A stretch of DNA of 50,081 nucleotides from Pseudomonadota bacterium (lineage in GTDB: Bacteria; Pseudomonadota; Alphaproteobacteria; Rhodospirillales; Rhodospirillaceae): contig JAIUPE010000014.1 of NCBI GenBank assembly GCA_020160875.1, positions 1-50,081 on the forward strand, read 5' to 3'. Below are positions 7,784 to 16,787 of the stretch, in pieces. Every line of letters begins with the position of its first letter. The first letter of the stretch is position 1. The position numbers were made by a program, and so were the translations under genes. Below the pieces are notes generated by a model, which was not told the DNA's origin, ran no database searches, and saw only the letters and a list, made by a program, of their open reading frames with translations.

Positions 7784-10207
7784 GTGTCCGATATCGCCAA
7801 AGGCCAGTTGCTCCCGGTTCTGCCGTTGAGGGACATCGTTGTGTTCCCTCATATGATCGTCCCGCTCTTCGTGGGCCGCGAAAAATCCGTTCGCGCGCTG
7901 GAAGACGTTATGGCCGACGATAAGCAGATCCTTCTGGTCGCCCAGAAGGACGCCTCGCAGGACGATCCGCAGTCCAAGGATATTTACGACGTCGGCACCG
8001 TTTCGACCGTGCTGCAGCTCTTGAAGCTGCCGGACGGCACCGTGAAGGTGCTGGTCGAAGGCGGCAGCCGCGCCAAGATCTCGACCTATAAGGAGAACGA
8101 GTCCTTTTTCGAGGCTTACGTCGACAACATCGACGAGCCGAAGGAAGAAGATAAGGAACTCGAAGCGCTCGCGCGCTCGGTCGTCTCCCAGTTCGAGCAG
8201 TACATCAAGCTCAACAAGAAGATCCCGCCCGAGGTTCTCGTGTCGGTGAACCAGATCGAGAATCCCTCGAAGCTGGCCGATACCGTTGCTTCGCATCTCA
8301 CGCTGAAGATCGCCGAGAAGCAGGAACTGCTCGAAGTGAAGAGCGTCTCCGAACGGCTCGAGCGCGTCTACGGGTTCATGGAATCCGAGATCAGCGTCTT
8401 GCAGGTGGAAAAGCGCATCCGGAACCGCGTGAAGCGGCAGATGGAGAAGACGCAACGCGAGTACTACCTCAACGAACAGATGAAGGCGATCCAGCGCGAG
8501 CTGGGCGAGAACGAGGAAGGCAAGGACGAAGCCTCCGAGTTCGAAGAGAAGATCAAGAAGCTTCGCATGAGCAAGGAAGCGCGCGAGAAGGCGCTTGCCG
8601 AAGTGAAGAAGCTGAAGACCATGAGTCCGATGTCGGCCGAAGCGACGGTGGTGCGCAACTACCTCGACTGGCTGACCGGGATCCCGTGGAAGAAGCGTTC
8701 GAAGATCCACATCGACCTGCGCGCCGCGAAGGCGCAGCTCGACAAAGATCACTACGGCCTCGAGAAGGTGAAGGAACGCATCATCGAGTACTTGGCGGTC
8801 CAAAGCCGCACCAAGAAGCTCAAAGGCCCGATCCTCTGCCTCGTCGGCCCGCCAGGTGTCGGTAAGACCTCGCTCGGCCGCTCCATCGCCACGTCGACGG
8901 GCCGCGCCTTCGTGCGCGTCTCCATGGGCGGCGTGCGTGACGAAGCCGAGATTCGCGGTCACCGCCGTACCTACATCGGCTCCATGCCCGGCAAGATCAT
9001 CCAGGGCATGAAGAAGGCGAAGACCTCGAACCCGCTCTTCCTGCTCGACGAAATCGACAAGCTGGGCGCCGACTGGCGCGGCGATCCGTCGTCCGCGCTG
9101 CTCGAGGTGCTCGACCCGGAACAGAACTCGACGTTCCAGGATCACTATCTCGAAGTCGATTACGACCTGTCGGACGTGCTCTTCATCACGACCGCGAACA
9201 CGCTGCGTATGCCGCAGCCGTTGCTCGATCGTATGGAAGTGATCCGCGTCTCCGGCTACACCGAAGACGAAAAGGTCGCGATCGCCAAGCGTCACCTCAT
9301 TCCGAAGCAGTTCCCCGCGCATGGTCTGAAGAAGACCGAGTGGAGCGTCTCGGACGACGCGTTGCGTGATCTGTGCCGCTACTACACCCGCGAAGCAGGC
9401 GTGCGTTCGCTCGAACGCGAAATCGCCAACCTCGCGCGTAAGGCCACGAAGGACATCATTCTGCGCAAGCTGAAGAAGGTGTCCGTCACGCGCCGGAACC
9501 TCAAGAAGTACGCTGGCATTCCGAAGTATCGCTTCGGCGAAGCCGAGCGTGAGGATCTGATCGGCGTAACGACCGGCCTGGCGTGGACGGAAGTCGGCGG
9601 CGAGCTCCTGTCGATCGAAGCGGTGGTGATGCCCGGCAAGGGTGCCGTCACAACGACCGGCAAGCTCGGCGACGTGATGAAGGAGTCCATCTCCGCGGCC
9701 CGTTCGTACATCCGCAGCCGTGCCGCTGTATTCGGCATCCGCCGCAAGGTGTTCGAGAAGAACGACATCCACCTGCATGTGCCGGAAGGCGCGACGCCGA
9801 AGGATGGTCCGTCCGCGGGCGTGGCGATGATCACCTCCATGGTGTCCGCGCTCACCGGCAACCCGGTGCGCAAGGACGTCTGTATGACGGGTGAAATCTC
9901 GCTCCGTGGACGCGTGCTTCCGATCGGCGGCCTGAAGGAAAAGCTCCTCGCGGCCCAGCGCGGCGGTCTCAAGATCGCGCTGATCCCGAAGGAGAACGAG
10001 AAGGACCTCGAGGAATTGCCGGACAACGTGAAGCGCGACCTCACCATCATCCCGGTCACGACCGTCGATGAAGTGCTGGAAAAAGCGCTCGTCAATCCGC
10101 TGGTTCCGATCCTGAAGGAAGTGGATGAGGACGACGAGGATAAGAAGGAAAAGCCGCTCCAGGCCGCCAAGCCGGACGTGGAAGAAGAGCCGCTGACGAC
10201 GCATTAG
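7784..10207 (+). CDS. lon: ATP-dependent endopeptidase Lon
   Basis: Cytosolic AAA+ serine protease that degrades misfolded and regulatory proteins. It has the N-terminal LonN substrate domain (residues 10-200), then a coiled segment (200-290). The AAA+ domain has Walker A GPPGVGKT (355-362) and Walker [11 protein letters not shown] (about 417-426). The C-terminal protease domain has catalytic Ser677 (KDGPSAG) and Lys720 (GGLKEK), 43 residues apart as in E. coli. GTG start at 7784 with GAAGGG 7 nt upstream. Length 807 aa. It is followed by a terminator and tRNA-Val rather than by an HU gene, the usual neighbour in many proteobacteria. Confidence 0.97.
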   Translation: MSDIAKGQLLPVLPLRDIVVFPHMIVPLFVGREKSVRALEDVMADDKQILLVAQKDASQDDPQSKDIYDVGTVSTVLQLLKLPDGTVKVLVEGGSRAKISTYKENESFFEAYVDNIDEPKEEDKELEALARSVVSQFEQYIKLNKKIPPEVLVSVNQIENPSKLADTVASHLTLKIAEKQELLEVKSVSERLERVYGFMESEISVLQVEKRIRNRVKRQMEKTQREYYLNEQMKAIQRELGENEEGKDEASEFEEKIKKLRMSKEAREKALAEVKKLKTMSPMSAEATVVRNYLDWLTGIPWKKRSKIHIDLRAAKAQLDKDHYGLEKVKERIIEYLAVQSRTKKLKGPILCLVGPPGVGKTSLGRSIATSTGRAFVRVSMGGVRDEAEIRGHRRTYIGSMPGKIIQGMKKAKTSNPLFLLDEIDKLGADWRGDPSSALLEVLDPEQNSTFQDHYLEVDYDLSDVLFITTANTLRMPQPLLDRMEVIRVSGYTEDEKVAIAKRHLIPKQFPAHGLKKTEWSVSDDALRDLCRYYTREAGVRSLEREIANLARKATKDIILRKLKKVSVTRRNLKKYAGIPKYRFGEAEREDLIGVTTGLAWTEVGGELLSIEAVVMPGKGAVTTTGKLGDVMKESISAARSYIRSRAAVFGIRRKVFEKNDIHLHVPEGATPKDGPSAGVAMITSMVSALTGNPVRKDVCMTGEISLRGRVLPIGGLKEKLLAAQRGGLKIALIPKENEKDLEELPDNVKRDLTIIPVTTVDEVLEKALVNPLVPILKEVDEDDEDKKEKPLQAAKPDVEEEPLTTH

Positions 10208-10230
10208 TCCCGGCGGACTTCAAAAAACCA

Positions 10231-10268
10231 AATGGCGGGCGCCGCAAGGCCCCGCCATTTTTGTTTTT
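10231..10268 (+). terminator. intrinsic terminator after lon
   Basis: Stem AATGGCGGG (10231-10239) / CCCGCCATT (10251-10259), 11-nt loop, followed by a T-rich run TTTTTGTTTTT ending at 10268. Confidence 0.93.
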
Positions 10269-10269
10269 G

Positions 10270-10309
10270 CCCCGCTCCCCTAAAAGGGGAGAGGGAAGGG
10301 TGAGGGGGC
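10270..10309 (+). repeat. REP-like palindromic element, copy 1
   Basis: Stem-loop CTCCCC (10275-10280)-TAAAA-GGGGAG (10286-10291) followed by a G-rich tail (GGGAAGGGTGAGGGGG). The same design recurs at 21700-21786 and 49035-49069, so this is a dispersed extragenic palindromic family. Confidence 0.75.
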
Positions 10310-10330
10310 GTTTTCCGTTTTTCCTTTATG

Positions 10331-10391
10331 CCGCCTGCGGTTAATTTCCGCTCACCGGGCGGTTAGCTCAGCCGGTAGAGCGCTTGCTTTA
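10331..10391 (+). repeat. 61-bp direct repeat, left copy (tRNA-Val promoter region and 5' half)
   Basis: Identical over 61 bp to 10514-10574. It holds the sequence upstream of tRNA-Val (starting CCGCCTGCGGTTAATTTCC) and the first half of the tRNA gene. It records an ancestral tandem duplication of the tRNA with its flank. Confidence 0.95.
10357..10391 (+). pseudogene. truncated tRNA-Val (5' half only)
   Basis: The first 35 nt are identical to the intact tRNA-Val at 10540: acceptor strand GGGCGGT, D-arm and the 5' side of the anticodon stem. The gene then breaks inside the anticodon loop at CTTTA. What follows (ATCGCG) matches the sequence downstream of the intact tRNA's CCA, so the 3' half was probably removed by a deletion between two CTTTA copies. 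It cannot fold into a tRNA. Confidence 0.93.
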
Positions 10392-10398
10392 ATCGCGG

Positions 10399-10421
10399 CG
10401 AAAATCGCACTGCGATTTTCG
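10399..10421. other. 11-bp inverted repeat next to the tRNA fragment
   Basis: CGAAAATCGCA (10399-10409) and TGCGATTTTCG (10411-10421) are perfect inverted arms around one base. It lies directly after the broken tRNA, in the place where the intact copy has its 16-bp hairpin. It may be a diverged relic of that hairpin. Confidence 0.5.
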
Positions 10422-10482
10422 GTGTGATCCCCCGGAGGGGTGCCGAGGCGCACGCCACTCCCATCGACATACGTTGTTTTCT

Positions 10483-10510
10483 GGCCGCCCTTGAGCGGCC
10501 TTTGCTTTTT
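10483..10510 (+). terminator. intrinsic terminator between the two tRNA-Val copies
   Basis: Stem GGCCGC (10483-10488)-CCTTGA-GCGGCC (10495-10500) followed by TTTGCTTTTT. It would end transcripts starting at the left tRNA promoter copy, so any RNA made there would be about 150 nt and not a tRNA. Confidence 0.8.
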
Positions 10511-10513
10511 ATA

Positions 10514-10574
10514 CCGCCTGCGGTTAATTTCCGCTCACCGGGCGGTTAGCTCAGCCGGTAGAGCGCTTGCTTTA
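10514..10574 (+). repeat. 61-bp direct repeat, right copy
   Basis: Identical to 10331-10391; contains the presumed promoter region and 5' half of the intact tRNA-Val. The single difference just outside the repeat is ATG versus ATA immediately before CCGCC. Confidence 0.95.
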
Positions 10575-10615
10575 CACGCAAGATGTCGGCGGTTCGATCC
10601 CGTCACCGCCCACCA
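10540..10615 (+). tRNA. tRNA-Val (anticodon UAC)
   Basis: Acceptor stem GGGCGGT (10540-10546) / ACCGCCC (10605-10611), discriminator A, encoded CCA (10613-10615). The anticodon stem CTTGC/GCAAG encloses TTTACAC, giving anticodon TAC. The T-arm GGTTCGATCC is present. It is the only intact copy in the window. Confidence 0.97.
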
Positions 10616-10649
10616 TCTTTAATCGCGCGCCGCGCGCGCGATTAAAGAT
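10615..10649 (+). terminator. long hairpin abutting the tRNA-Val 3' end
   Basis: A perfect 16-bp stem, ATCTTTAATCGCGCGC (10615-10630) and its complement (10634-10649), around CGC. It begins with the last A of the CCA. No T-tract follows, so it may be a processing or stability element rather than a classical terminator. Confidence 0.55.
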
Positions 10650-10712
10650 GTCACGCCATAGCCCGATAGGGCGAAGGCGGACTGTCTCGGCGGACAAACG
10701 CGAGGGTCAAGC

Positions 10713-11150
10713 ATGCGCCTTCTGAAGTTCATCTTCGCCGCGCTCCTTCTCTCCGCCCCGGCCCCCGCTTTCGCGCAATCCAAACCCGTCGTCATCGAGA
10801 ATGCTTGGGTGCGCATTTATGAAGGTACGACCAGCGTCTATTTTCACATCCTCAATAACGCCGAGGAACCCGACCGCCTCCTCGACGTCTCCACGCTGCT
10901 TGCCGACAAGGCCGAGCTCATTCGCACGCGCATCCGCAGTGGCAAGTACACGTATCTCCCGGTCAAGGGCCTCGAGATCACCGGCTATAACGACGAACGC
11001 CTGCGTCCCGGCGGCATCTTCGTGCGCCTCACCGGCCTGAAGCGCGACCTCCACGTCGGCGACACGGTGCCGCTCACGCTGCGCTTCGAACGCTCCGGAC
11101 ATATCGAGGTCAACGCCCGTGTTGGCAATCAGCTCCTTGGGAATAGATAA
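10713..11150 (+). CDS. periplasmic PCu(A)C-family protein lacking the copper ligands
   Basis: 145 aa with a clear Sec signal peptide (MRLLKFIFAALLLSAPAPAFA, cleavage before Gln22). The fold is that of PCu(A)C/DUF461 chaperones, which carry Cu(I) to cytochrome oxidase: NAWVR, then DRLLDVS, KGLEI, LRPGG and VPLTLRFERSGHIEV are in the expected order. The family Met/His ligands are missing. The usual ELH(E)M segment reads ELIRTRI (69-74), the GGxHVMLMGL segment reads GGIFVRLTGL (100-109), and the only methionine is the start. Copper binding by the standard site is therefore unlikely. It lies 4 bp before a DapA-like gene and probably shares its operon. Confidence 0.8.
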   Translation: MRLLKFIFAALLLSAPAPAFAQSKPVVIENAWVRIYEGTTSVYFHILNNAEEPDRLLDVSTLLADKAELIRTRIRSGKYTYLPVKGLEITGYNDERLRPGGIFVRLTGLKRDLHVGDTVPLTLRFERSGHIEVNARVGNQLLGNR

Positions 11151-11154
11151 GCGC

Positions 11155-12078
11155 ATGGCCTCCTACCCCCGCGGCGTCAGCGCCGCGATGATCACGCTCT
11201 ACCGCGACAACGGCGATATCGATGGCGCCGCCATGGCGCGGCTCGGGCGTTGGCTGATGGATCAGGGCTGCACCGGCCTTTTGCTTTTTGGCACGACGGG
11301 CGAGGGGCCGTCGATTTCCGTCGCGGAGAAGATCGCGACCGTTCTCGTCATGATCGACGCCGGCATTCCCCCGCACGCCATCATCGTCGGGGCTGGCGCG
11401 CCGTCGCTCTATGACGTCGTGACGCTCGTCACCGCCCTCGGGGAAATGGGCTGCGCCGCGCTCGTGATCCCGCCCTACTTCTTCCGCGCGGCGCCGCCCG
11501 AGGGCGTGTATGCCTTCATGGATGAAGTCCTGCGCCGCACCGCGAAGGTCGCGACGCCGGTCTTCCTCTATCACTTCGTAGAAATGTCCACCGTGGCCGT
11601 CGATACGGACATGATGGCGGCGTTGATCGCGGCGCACCCTGGGCGGATGCAGGGCGTGAAGGACAGCAGCGGCGACCTCGCGAGCGTCACCTCATGGCTG
11701 AAGTTTTCCGAACTTGCGGTGTTCGCAGGTGACGACCATCTCGCCCGCCCATTGCTCGAAAAAGGTGGAGCGGGTGTCATGACCGCCACCGCGGGTCTTG
11801 CGCCCGCTTTGGTCAAACGTGTGGTGGAAAGCGCCGATCTGGCCGCCGAGGCGCGTTTGTCTTCGCTCTGGAAGGACGTGCTCCTCACCGTTCCGGTGAC
11901 CGAAGCCGTGAAGCAAATCTTCGCTCACATCACGCGGGACGGACGGTGGCTGCGTATACGTCCACCGCTATGTCCGCTCGATGCGAATGTGTCGCGCAAG
12001 ACACTTGCAGGCTTTCATGCCATCGACGATGGCTCCGTTGCCGCCGCGCTAGGTGCGATGCCGCCAGTTTTTGACTGA
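11155..12078 (+). CDS. DapA/N-acetylneuraminate lyase-family aldolase
   Basis: TIM-barrel class I aldolase, 307 aa. GTTGEG at residues 47-52, Tyr139 (VFLYHF) and Schiff-base Lys169 (GVKDSSGD) are the family's active-site positions. The usual YNVPxRT motif is replaced by YHFVEMS and the C-terminus is atypical, so it is probably not the housekeeping DapA. Substrate unknown; a pyruvate-dependent aldol reaction is inferred. ATG at 11155 is preferred to the upstream ATG at 11119, which would overlap the PCuAC-like gene. The two genes are only 4 bp apart. Confidence 0.85.
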   Translation: MASYPRGVSAAMITLYRDNGDIDGAAMARLGRWLMDQGCTGLLLFGTTGEGPSISVAEKIATVLVMIDAGIPPHAIIVGAGAPSLYDVVTLVTALGEMGCAALVIPPYFFRAAPPEGVYAFMDEVLRRTAKVATPVFLYHFVEMSTVAVDTDMMAALIAAHPGRMQGVKDSSGDLASVTSWLKFSELAVFAGDDHLARPLLEKGGAGVMTATAGLAPALVKRVVESADLAAEARLSSLWKDVLLTVPVTEAVKQIFAHITRDGRWLRIRPPLCPLDANVSRKTLAGFHAIDDGSVAAALGAMPPVFD

Positions 12079-12094
12079 GGCAATGTGCAGTCCG

Positions 12095-13033
12095 CTACGT
12101 CGGCGGTACGACGGTGTCGTTGGTCTCAATCGGTTTGCGCAGGATGAAAGGCGGAAGGATCGGCCGTTCGCCGACGCAGTAATACTGTCGGAACTTCGAA
12201 AGAGTATAAGCGACCCACGCGGGGTCGATATGCTGGATGTCGATGCCTCCAAAGGTCACGTCAACCATCGGCCCGAACCAGCGTAGGATTTCGAAGGACG
12301 GGAAGTAGAACGTGTTGTGCAGGCGTAGACTCATGATTTCGTGTAATGCGCAGCGCAAGGTCGATTTCGAGATCGCATCGGCGGCCACCGGCGGATAGTC
12401 GCAAATTGCGCGCGCCATGTGGACGGGCGACAAGGTCATGACGATCTTGATCGTCCGGTTGATCCGCCGCACGGCGTTCAACGTGGCGGCCATCGCGTCG
12501 ACATTTTCGGCTACGCCTGTCGGCTCCATCACGAATCGCTCGGGATCCGCCTTGATCAGCCGCAGCCCCACCTTCTGTGTGGGGTCGGTCACGATCTCAT
12601 TGGTGGTCTTGTCGATCCAAACGAACGACAGCCCAAAAGTAATGATAAGCAACCCGCCCTGAGCGATGGTCGTGCGCAGCTTCGCCGCCGCCTCGGCGTC
12701 CACCTTCCAGCGGTCCGCGAAGGCGGTGAGGTCTTCCGAGGCGCTCAAAGCTTCCATGAACTCCTGGAGAGCGAAAGGATTGAATAGCCGCTCGGAAATA
12801 TCCAGGTGATGGACGTTATAGCCCGTATTGTGGAGGGTCGCGGCGATATTGCCGGCAAAACACGACCCGATCGTTGTGATGGGGGTGCTGCGGTCGACGA
12901 AAGGCGCCTCGGGCATCAGATTGGCGAGGATGGCGCGATCGACGGCGGCATCGAAACTCTCGGGAGTCGCGATGGCCTTCGGGACTTGGCGATCCTTGCC
13001 ATAGCGGCCGACAGGTACCATTGACCTAAGCAT
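12095..13033 (-). CDS. GSCFA domain-containing protein
   Basis: 312 aa from the ATG at 13031-13033, which has AGGAAG about 10 nt upstream; ATG 13021 is an alternative. The TIGSCFAGNIA segment near residue 53 is the GSCFA signature. Downstream LIITFGLSFVW, MTLSPVHMARA and the late DIQHIDPAW histidine are typical of this SGNH-like esterase superfamily. No signal peptide. The substrate is unknown; relatives are often near surface polysaccharide genes. Converges with the DapA-like gene and is divergent from nuoA. Confidence 0.85.
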   Translation of the reverse strand: MLRSMVPVGRYGKDRQVPKAIATPESFDAAVDRAILANLMPEAPFVDRSTPITTIGSCFAGNIAATLHNTGYNVHHLDISERLFNPFALQEFMEALSASEDLTAFADRWKVDAEAAAKLRTTIAQGGLLIITFGLSFVWIDKTTNEIVTDPTQKVGLRLIKADPERFVMEPTGVAENVDAMAATLNAVRRINRTIKIVMTLSPVHMARAICDYPPVAADAISKSTLRCALHEIMSLRLHNTFYFPSFEILRWFGPMVDVTFGGIDIQHIDPAWVAYTLSKFRQYYCVGERPILPPFILRKPIETNDTVVPPT

Positions 13034-13168
13034 TGCGTCCGGACTTCCTACACGGCCAAAACTAGCGGCCGCCCGGGCGAATATGACCCTCTTCGAGGTG
13101 GCGCCCAGGCCGCGCCCGACCCACGAAAAGCGCAAAATATCGCGGTCTGTCAACGGTCTTACGCACAA

Positions 13169-13337
13169 TCAGTTGCCTTGACTCTGTTACCCGTGGCCGG
13201 TAAATCACCCCCACGACGCGCGTGGGGACGGGCGGAAGTTAAGGGGCTTCGGGCACGTTCCTGTCTGTGCCGTAACTTATTGTAATTCATAATAAATCGG
13301 GCCGAGTTGTGGCGGCCCTGGTGGCAAGGCTGGTGGC
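13169..13337 (+). promoter_or_regulatory. nuo operon upstream region
   Basis: TTGACT (13178-13183) with TAAATC 17 bp downstream (13201-13206) is one candidate promoter; its -10 is weak. CATAAT (13288-13293) is a better -10 without a good -35. A hairpin CCCCACG-ACGCG-CGTGGGG (13209-13227) lies between them. No T-tract is present, so the hairpin may be an operator or a leader structure. Confidence 0.35.
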
Positions 13338-13703
13338 ATGCAGCAGCTGCTCGTGGAATATCTCCCGATCCTTATTTTTCTGGGTATAGCCTTTGGGCTC
13401 GCGCTGGTGATGGTGATCGCCTCGCTGATCGCGGGGCCAAGCCGCCCGGACCCGGAAAAAACCTCCGCCTATGAGTGCGGTTTCGAGGCCTTTGACGACG
13501 CCCGGTCCAAGTTCGACGTGCGTTTCTACCTGGTCTCGATCCTGTTCATCATTTTCGATCTCGAAGTGGCCTTCCTGTTCCCCTGGGCGATCACCCTTGG
13601 GAAGATCGGGATGTTCGGCTTCTGGTCGATGATGGTGTTCCTGGGCGTGCTCACCATTGGCTTCATCTACGAATGGAAGAAGGGAGCCCTGGAATGGGAG
13701 TAA
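13338..13703 (+). CDS. nuoA: NADH-quinone oxidoreductase subunit A
   Basis: Membrane subunit of complex I at the junction of the arms, 121 aa with three transmembrane helices. The conserved YECGF and [25 protein letters not shown] segments (loop and helix 2, with the acidic residues near the quinone channel) are present. First gene of a 14-gene nuo operon; its stop overlaps the nuoB start by 10 nt, indicating coupling. Confidence 0.97.
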   Translation: MQQLLVEYLPILIFLGIAFGLALVMVIASLIAGPSRPDPEKTSAYECGFEAFDDARSKFDVRFYLVSILFIIFDLEVAFLFPWAITLGKIGMFGFWSMMVFLGVLTIGFIYEWKKGALEWE

Positions 13704-14251
13704 CCGTTCCGGCCGCGCCGAAAACCGACATTATTCGCGCGACGACCGCTCAAGACGCGCAGGTTATGGCCCGCGTCTCCGAGGAACTGCAGAACAAAGG
13801 CTTTCTGCTTACCTCGCTCGATCAGCTTGTGAACTGGGGCCGCACCGGCTCCCTGTGGCCGATGACGTTTGGTCTGGCCTGTTGCGCCGTGGAAATGATG
13901 CACGTCGCCATGGCGCGCTACGACATGGACCGCTTCGGCATGGTCTTCCGTCCCAGCCCGCGCCAGTCCGACTGCATGATCGTCGCCGGCACGCTCACCA
14001 ACAAAATGGCGCCCGCGCTCCGCAAGGTTTACGACCAGATGCCGGAACCGCGCTGGGTCATCTCGATGGGCTCGTGCGCCAACGGCGGCGGCTATTATCA
14101 CTACTCTTATTCCGTCGTACGCGGCTGCGACCGTATCGTGCCCGTCGACATCTACGTTCCGGGCTGCCCGCCCACCGCGGAAGCGCTTCTGTACGGCATT
14201 CTTCAGCTGCATAAGAAGATCCGCCGCGTCGGCACGATCGATCGGGCCTAA
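13694..14251 (+). CDS. nuoB: NADH-quinone oxidoreductase subunit B
   Basis: Peripheral subunit carrying the N2 [4Fe-4S] cluster that reduces quinone. Ligands are visible as the tandem cysteines in [19 protein letters not shown] and [10 protein letters not shown]. 185 aa from ATG 13694, which lies inside the end of nuoA; the open frame extends upstream but the family starts here. Confidence 0.97.
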   Translation: MGVTVPAAPKTDIIRATTAQDAQVMARVSEELQNKGFLLTSLDQLVNWGRTGSLWPMTFGLACCAVEMMHVAMARYDMDRFGMVFRPSPRQSDCMIVAGTLTNKMAPALRKVYDQMPEPRWVISMGSCANGGGYYHYSYSVVRGCDRIVPVDIYVPGCPPTAEALLYGILQLHKKIRRVGTIDRA

Positions 14252-14256
14252 CGCGC

Positions 14257-14892
14257 ATGACCACCGGAATTGAAGGCCTTCGCGAAATCTCCGCCCGCCT
14301 CCCGCAGGTGCTTGGCGGCGATTTCATCTCCGCCGACATTCAGCGCGGCGAGCTCACTGTATTCGTCAAGCGCGAGTCCATCCTCAAGGTTGTGACGACC
14401 CTGCGCGACGATCCGCAACTTGCGTTCACGCAAGTCATCGACGTCACGGCGGTCGACTATCCGCAACGCCCCGAGCGTTTCGAAATCGTCTACTTGCTGC
14501 TTTCGATGAGCCTCAATCAGCGCGTTCGCGTGAAGCTCACCGTCGGCGAAGAAACCGCGGTGCCGAGCATCGCGTCCCTGTTCCCCTGCGCCGATTGGTG
14601 CGAGCGCGAAGTGTGGGACATGTACGGCGTGTTCTTCTCCGACCATCCGGACCTGCGCCGTATTCTCACCGACTACGGTTTTGAAGGTCATCCGCTGCGC
14701 AAGGATTTCCCGCTCACCGGCTATGTCGAAGTGCGTTACGACGTCGAGCAGAAGCGCGTGATTTACGAGCCCGTGAAACTTGCGCAGGACTTCCGTTCGT
14801 TCGACTTCCTTAGCCCATGGGAAGGTATTCAGAAGTTGCTACCGGGCGACGAAAAAGCGGCGCCTGCGCCTGCGAAGCCGGCGGGGACCTAA
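14257..14892 (+). CDS. nuoC: NADH-quinone oxidoreductase subunit C
   Basis: 30-kDa-type hydrophilic subunit, 211 aa. The signature ERE(V)[18 protein letters not shown]-type segment lies near residues 116-135, followed by [19 protein letters not shown]. The last ~15 residues are Ala/Pro/Lys rich (APAPAKPAG) and probably disordered. Separate from nuoD, unlike the fused nuoCD of enterobacteria. Four bp separate the nuoC stop from nuoD. Confidence 0.96.
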   Translation: MTTGIEGLREISARLPQVLGGDFISADIQRGELTVFVKRESILKVVTTLRDDPQLAFTQVIDVTAVDYPQRPERFEIVYLLLSMSLNQRVRVKLTVGEETAVPSIASLFPCADWCEREVWDMYGVFFSDHPDLRRILTDYGFEGHPLRKDFPLTGYVEVRYDVEQKRVIYEPVKLAQDFRSFDFLSPWEGIQKLLPGDEKAAPAPAKPAGT

Positions 14893-14895
14893 CGC

Positions 14896-16083
14896 ATGTC
14901 ACAGGCCGCTGAAGCAGAAATTGAGAACTACACGCTGAACTTCGGCCCGCAGCATCCTGCGGCGCACGGCGTTCTGCGTCTGGTGCTGGAGATGGACGGT
15001 GAAGTCATCGACCGCGTCGATGCGCACATCGGCCTCCTGCACCGCGGCACCGAAAAGCTGATCGAGTACAAGACCTACCTCCAGGCGGTCCCGTACTTCG
15101 ACCGTCTCGACTACGTCTCGCCGATGAACCAGGAGCAGGCCTACTCCCTCGCGGTCGAGAAGTTGCTCGGCATCGAGGTTCCGCGCCGCGCCAAGTACAT
15201 CCGCATGCTGTTCGGCGAACTGACGCGTATCCTTAATCACATCATGAACATCGCTTCTTACGCGATGGACGTCGGCGCCATGACGCCGTTCTTGTGGACG
15301 TTCGAAGAGCGCGAAAAGATCATGGGTTTCTATGACGACGTTTGCGGCGCGCGCATGCACGCCAATTACGTCCGTCCGGGCGGCGTCTCGCAGGATCTGC
15401 CCGCGGGCCTCATCGAGCGTATGCACGAGTGGGCGAATGGCTACACCAAGGTCCTCGACGACATGGAAGGCCTGCTCACCGAGAACCGTATCTTCAAGCA
15501 GCGCGTTGTCGATATCGGCGTCGTGTCGAAGGAACAGGCGCTCGCCTGGGGCTTCACCGGTCCGAACCTGCGTGCGTCCGGCGTGCCGTGGGACTTGCGC
15601 AAGTCGCAGCCCTACGACGGCTACGAGGAAATGGATTTCGACATTCCGATTGGCAAGAACGGCGACTGCTACGACCGCTATCTCGTGCGTGTCGAGGAAA
15701 TGCGCCAGTCCTTGAAGATCATCAAGCAGTGCTTGGAAAAGATGCCCTCGGGTCCGGTGCGCGTGAACGACCGCAAAGTGCTTGCGCCGCCGCGTTCCGA
15801 AATGAAGACCTCGATGGAAGCTCTCATCCATCACTTCAAACTCTACACCGAAGGCTACAAGGTCCCGGCCGGCGAAACCTATGTCGGCACCGAAGCGCCG
15901 AAAGGCGAGTTCGGCGTGTTCCTCGTCTCCGACGGCACCAACAAGCCTTACCGCTGCCGTATCCGTGCTCCCGGGTTCATGCACCTGGAAGCCATGGACG
16001 CGATGCTGCGCGGTCACATGCTGGCCGACGTGCCGGCGGTGCTGGGCTCCATCGATATCGTGTTCGGCGAGGTTGACCGATGA
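14896..16083 (+). CDS. nuoD: NADH-quinone oxidoreductase subunit D
   Basis: 49-kDa-type subunit that forms the quinone-binding site together with NuoB; 395 aa. It begins [15 protein letters not shown], where the His is a quinone-site residue. [28 protein letters not shown]-like and [10 protein letters not shown] segments are family hallmarks. The stop overlaps the nuoE ATG (ATGA), indicating translational coupling. Confidence 0.97.
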   Translation: MSQAAEAEIENYTLNFGPQHPAAHGVLRLVLEMDGEVIDRVDAHIGLLHRGTEKLIEYKTYLQAVPYFDRLDYVSPMNQEQAYSLAVEKLLGIEVPRRAKYIRMLFGELTRILNHIMNIASYAMDVGAMTPFLWTFEEREKIMGFYDDVCGARMHANYVRPGGVSQDLPAGLIERMHEWANGYTKVLDDMEGLLTENRIFKQRVVDIGVVSKEQALAWGFTGPNLRASGVPWDLRKSQPYDGYEEMDFDIPIGKNGDCYDRYLVRVEEMRQSLKIIKQCLEKMPSGPVRVNDRKVLAPPRSEMKTSMEALIHHFKLYTEGYKVPAGETYVGTEAPKGEFGVFLVSDGTNKPYRCRIRAPGFMHLEAMDAMLRGHMLADVPAVLGSIDIVFGEVDR

Positions 16084-16778
16084 GCGCGCGCGTAATGGCG
16101 GAAAATCAGCCCGCCAGCTTCGCCTTTAATGCTGAGATGCAGGAACGGGCGAAGAAGATCATCGCCAAGTATCCCGCGGGCCGTCAGGCCAGCGCCGTGA
16201 TTCCGCTCCTCGATCTTGCGCAGCGTCAGGAAGGTTGGGTGTCGCGCCCGGCCATGGAACAGATCGCCGTCATGCTTGAAATGGCGCCGATCCGCGTCAT
16301 GGAAGTGGCGACCTTCTACACCATGTTCAAGCTCGCGCCGGTCGGCAAGAACCACATCCAGGTCTGCACCAGCCTTTCCTGCTGGCTGCGCGGTTCCAAT
16401 GATGTGGTCAAGTCGTGCAAGGACAAGCTCGGCATCGGCCTCGGTGAAGTCACCACGGACGGTTCGTTCAGCCTTGAAGAAGTCGAATGCGCGGGCGCCT
16501 GCGTGAACGCGCCGGTGATCGCGGTCGGCGACGATTACTACGAAGACGTCGATTACGCTTCCACCGGCAAGATCATCGACGCGCTGAAGCGCGGCGAGAA
16601 GCTGCCGCCGCATGGCTCGATGACGGGCCGCGACAACGCGGCGCCGGCGGGCGAGAAGACCTCGCTCACCGACGATCCGACGAAGCCGATCCCGAAGCAG
16701 GACTTCGCCGCGGCCAAGGCGGCGTTCGAGAAAGCGAAAGCGGAAGCGGCGGCGAAGGCCGCGGCTCCCAAGGCATAG
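16080..16778 (+). CDS. nuoE: NADH-quinone oxidoreductase subunit E
   Basis: 24-kDa subunit with the N1a [2Fe-2S] cluster. The four ligands appear as CTSLSC and CAGAC. 232 aa from the ATG overlapping the nuoD stop; ATG 16095 is an alternative. The C-terminal ~55 residues beyond the thioredoxin-like fold form a charged Ala/Lys-rich tail ([20 protein letters not shown]), probably a helical extension. Upstream of nuoF, its NADH-dehydrogenase module partner. Confidence 0.96.
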   Translation: MSARVMAENQPASFAFNAEMQERAKKIIAKYPAGRQASAVIPLLDLAQRQEGWVSRPAMEQIAVMLEMAPIRVMEVATFYTMFKLAPVGKNHIQVCTSLSCWLRGSNDVVKSCKDKLGIGLGEVTTDGSFSLEEVECAGACVNAPVIAVGDDYYEDVDYASTGKIIDALKRGEKLPPHGSMTGRDNAAPAGEKTSLTDDPTKPIPKQDFAAAKAAFEKAKAEAAAKAAAPKA

Positions 16779-16787
16779 GTCAGGCAC

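Noticed and set aside
10357-10391. tRNA half as an attachment site of an integrated element
   Set aside because: No integrase or phage-like genes lie nearby, the repeats are only 183 bp apart, and the shared CTTTAATCGCG explains the break by a simple deletion.
10440-10622. 60-codon frame across the tRNA-Val
   Set aside because: Its C-terminal half is simply translated tRNA (AVSSAGRALALHA type), a well-known annotation artefact.
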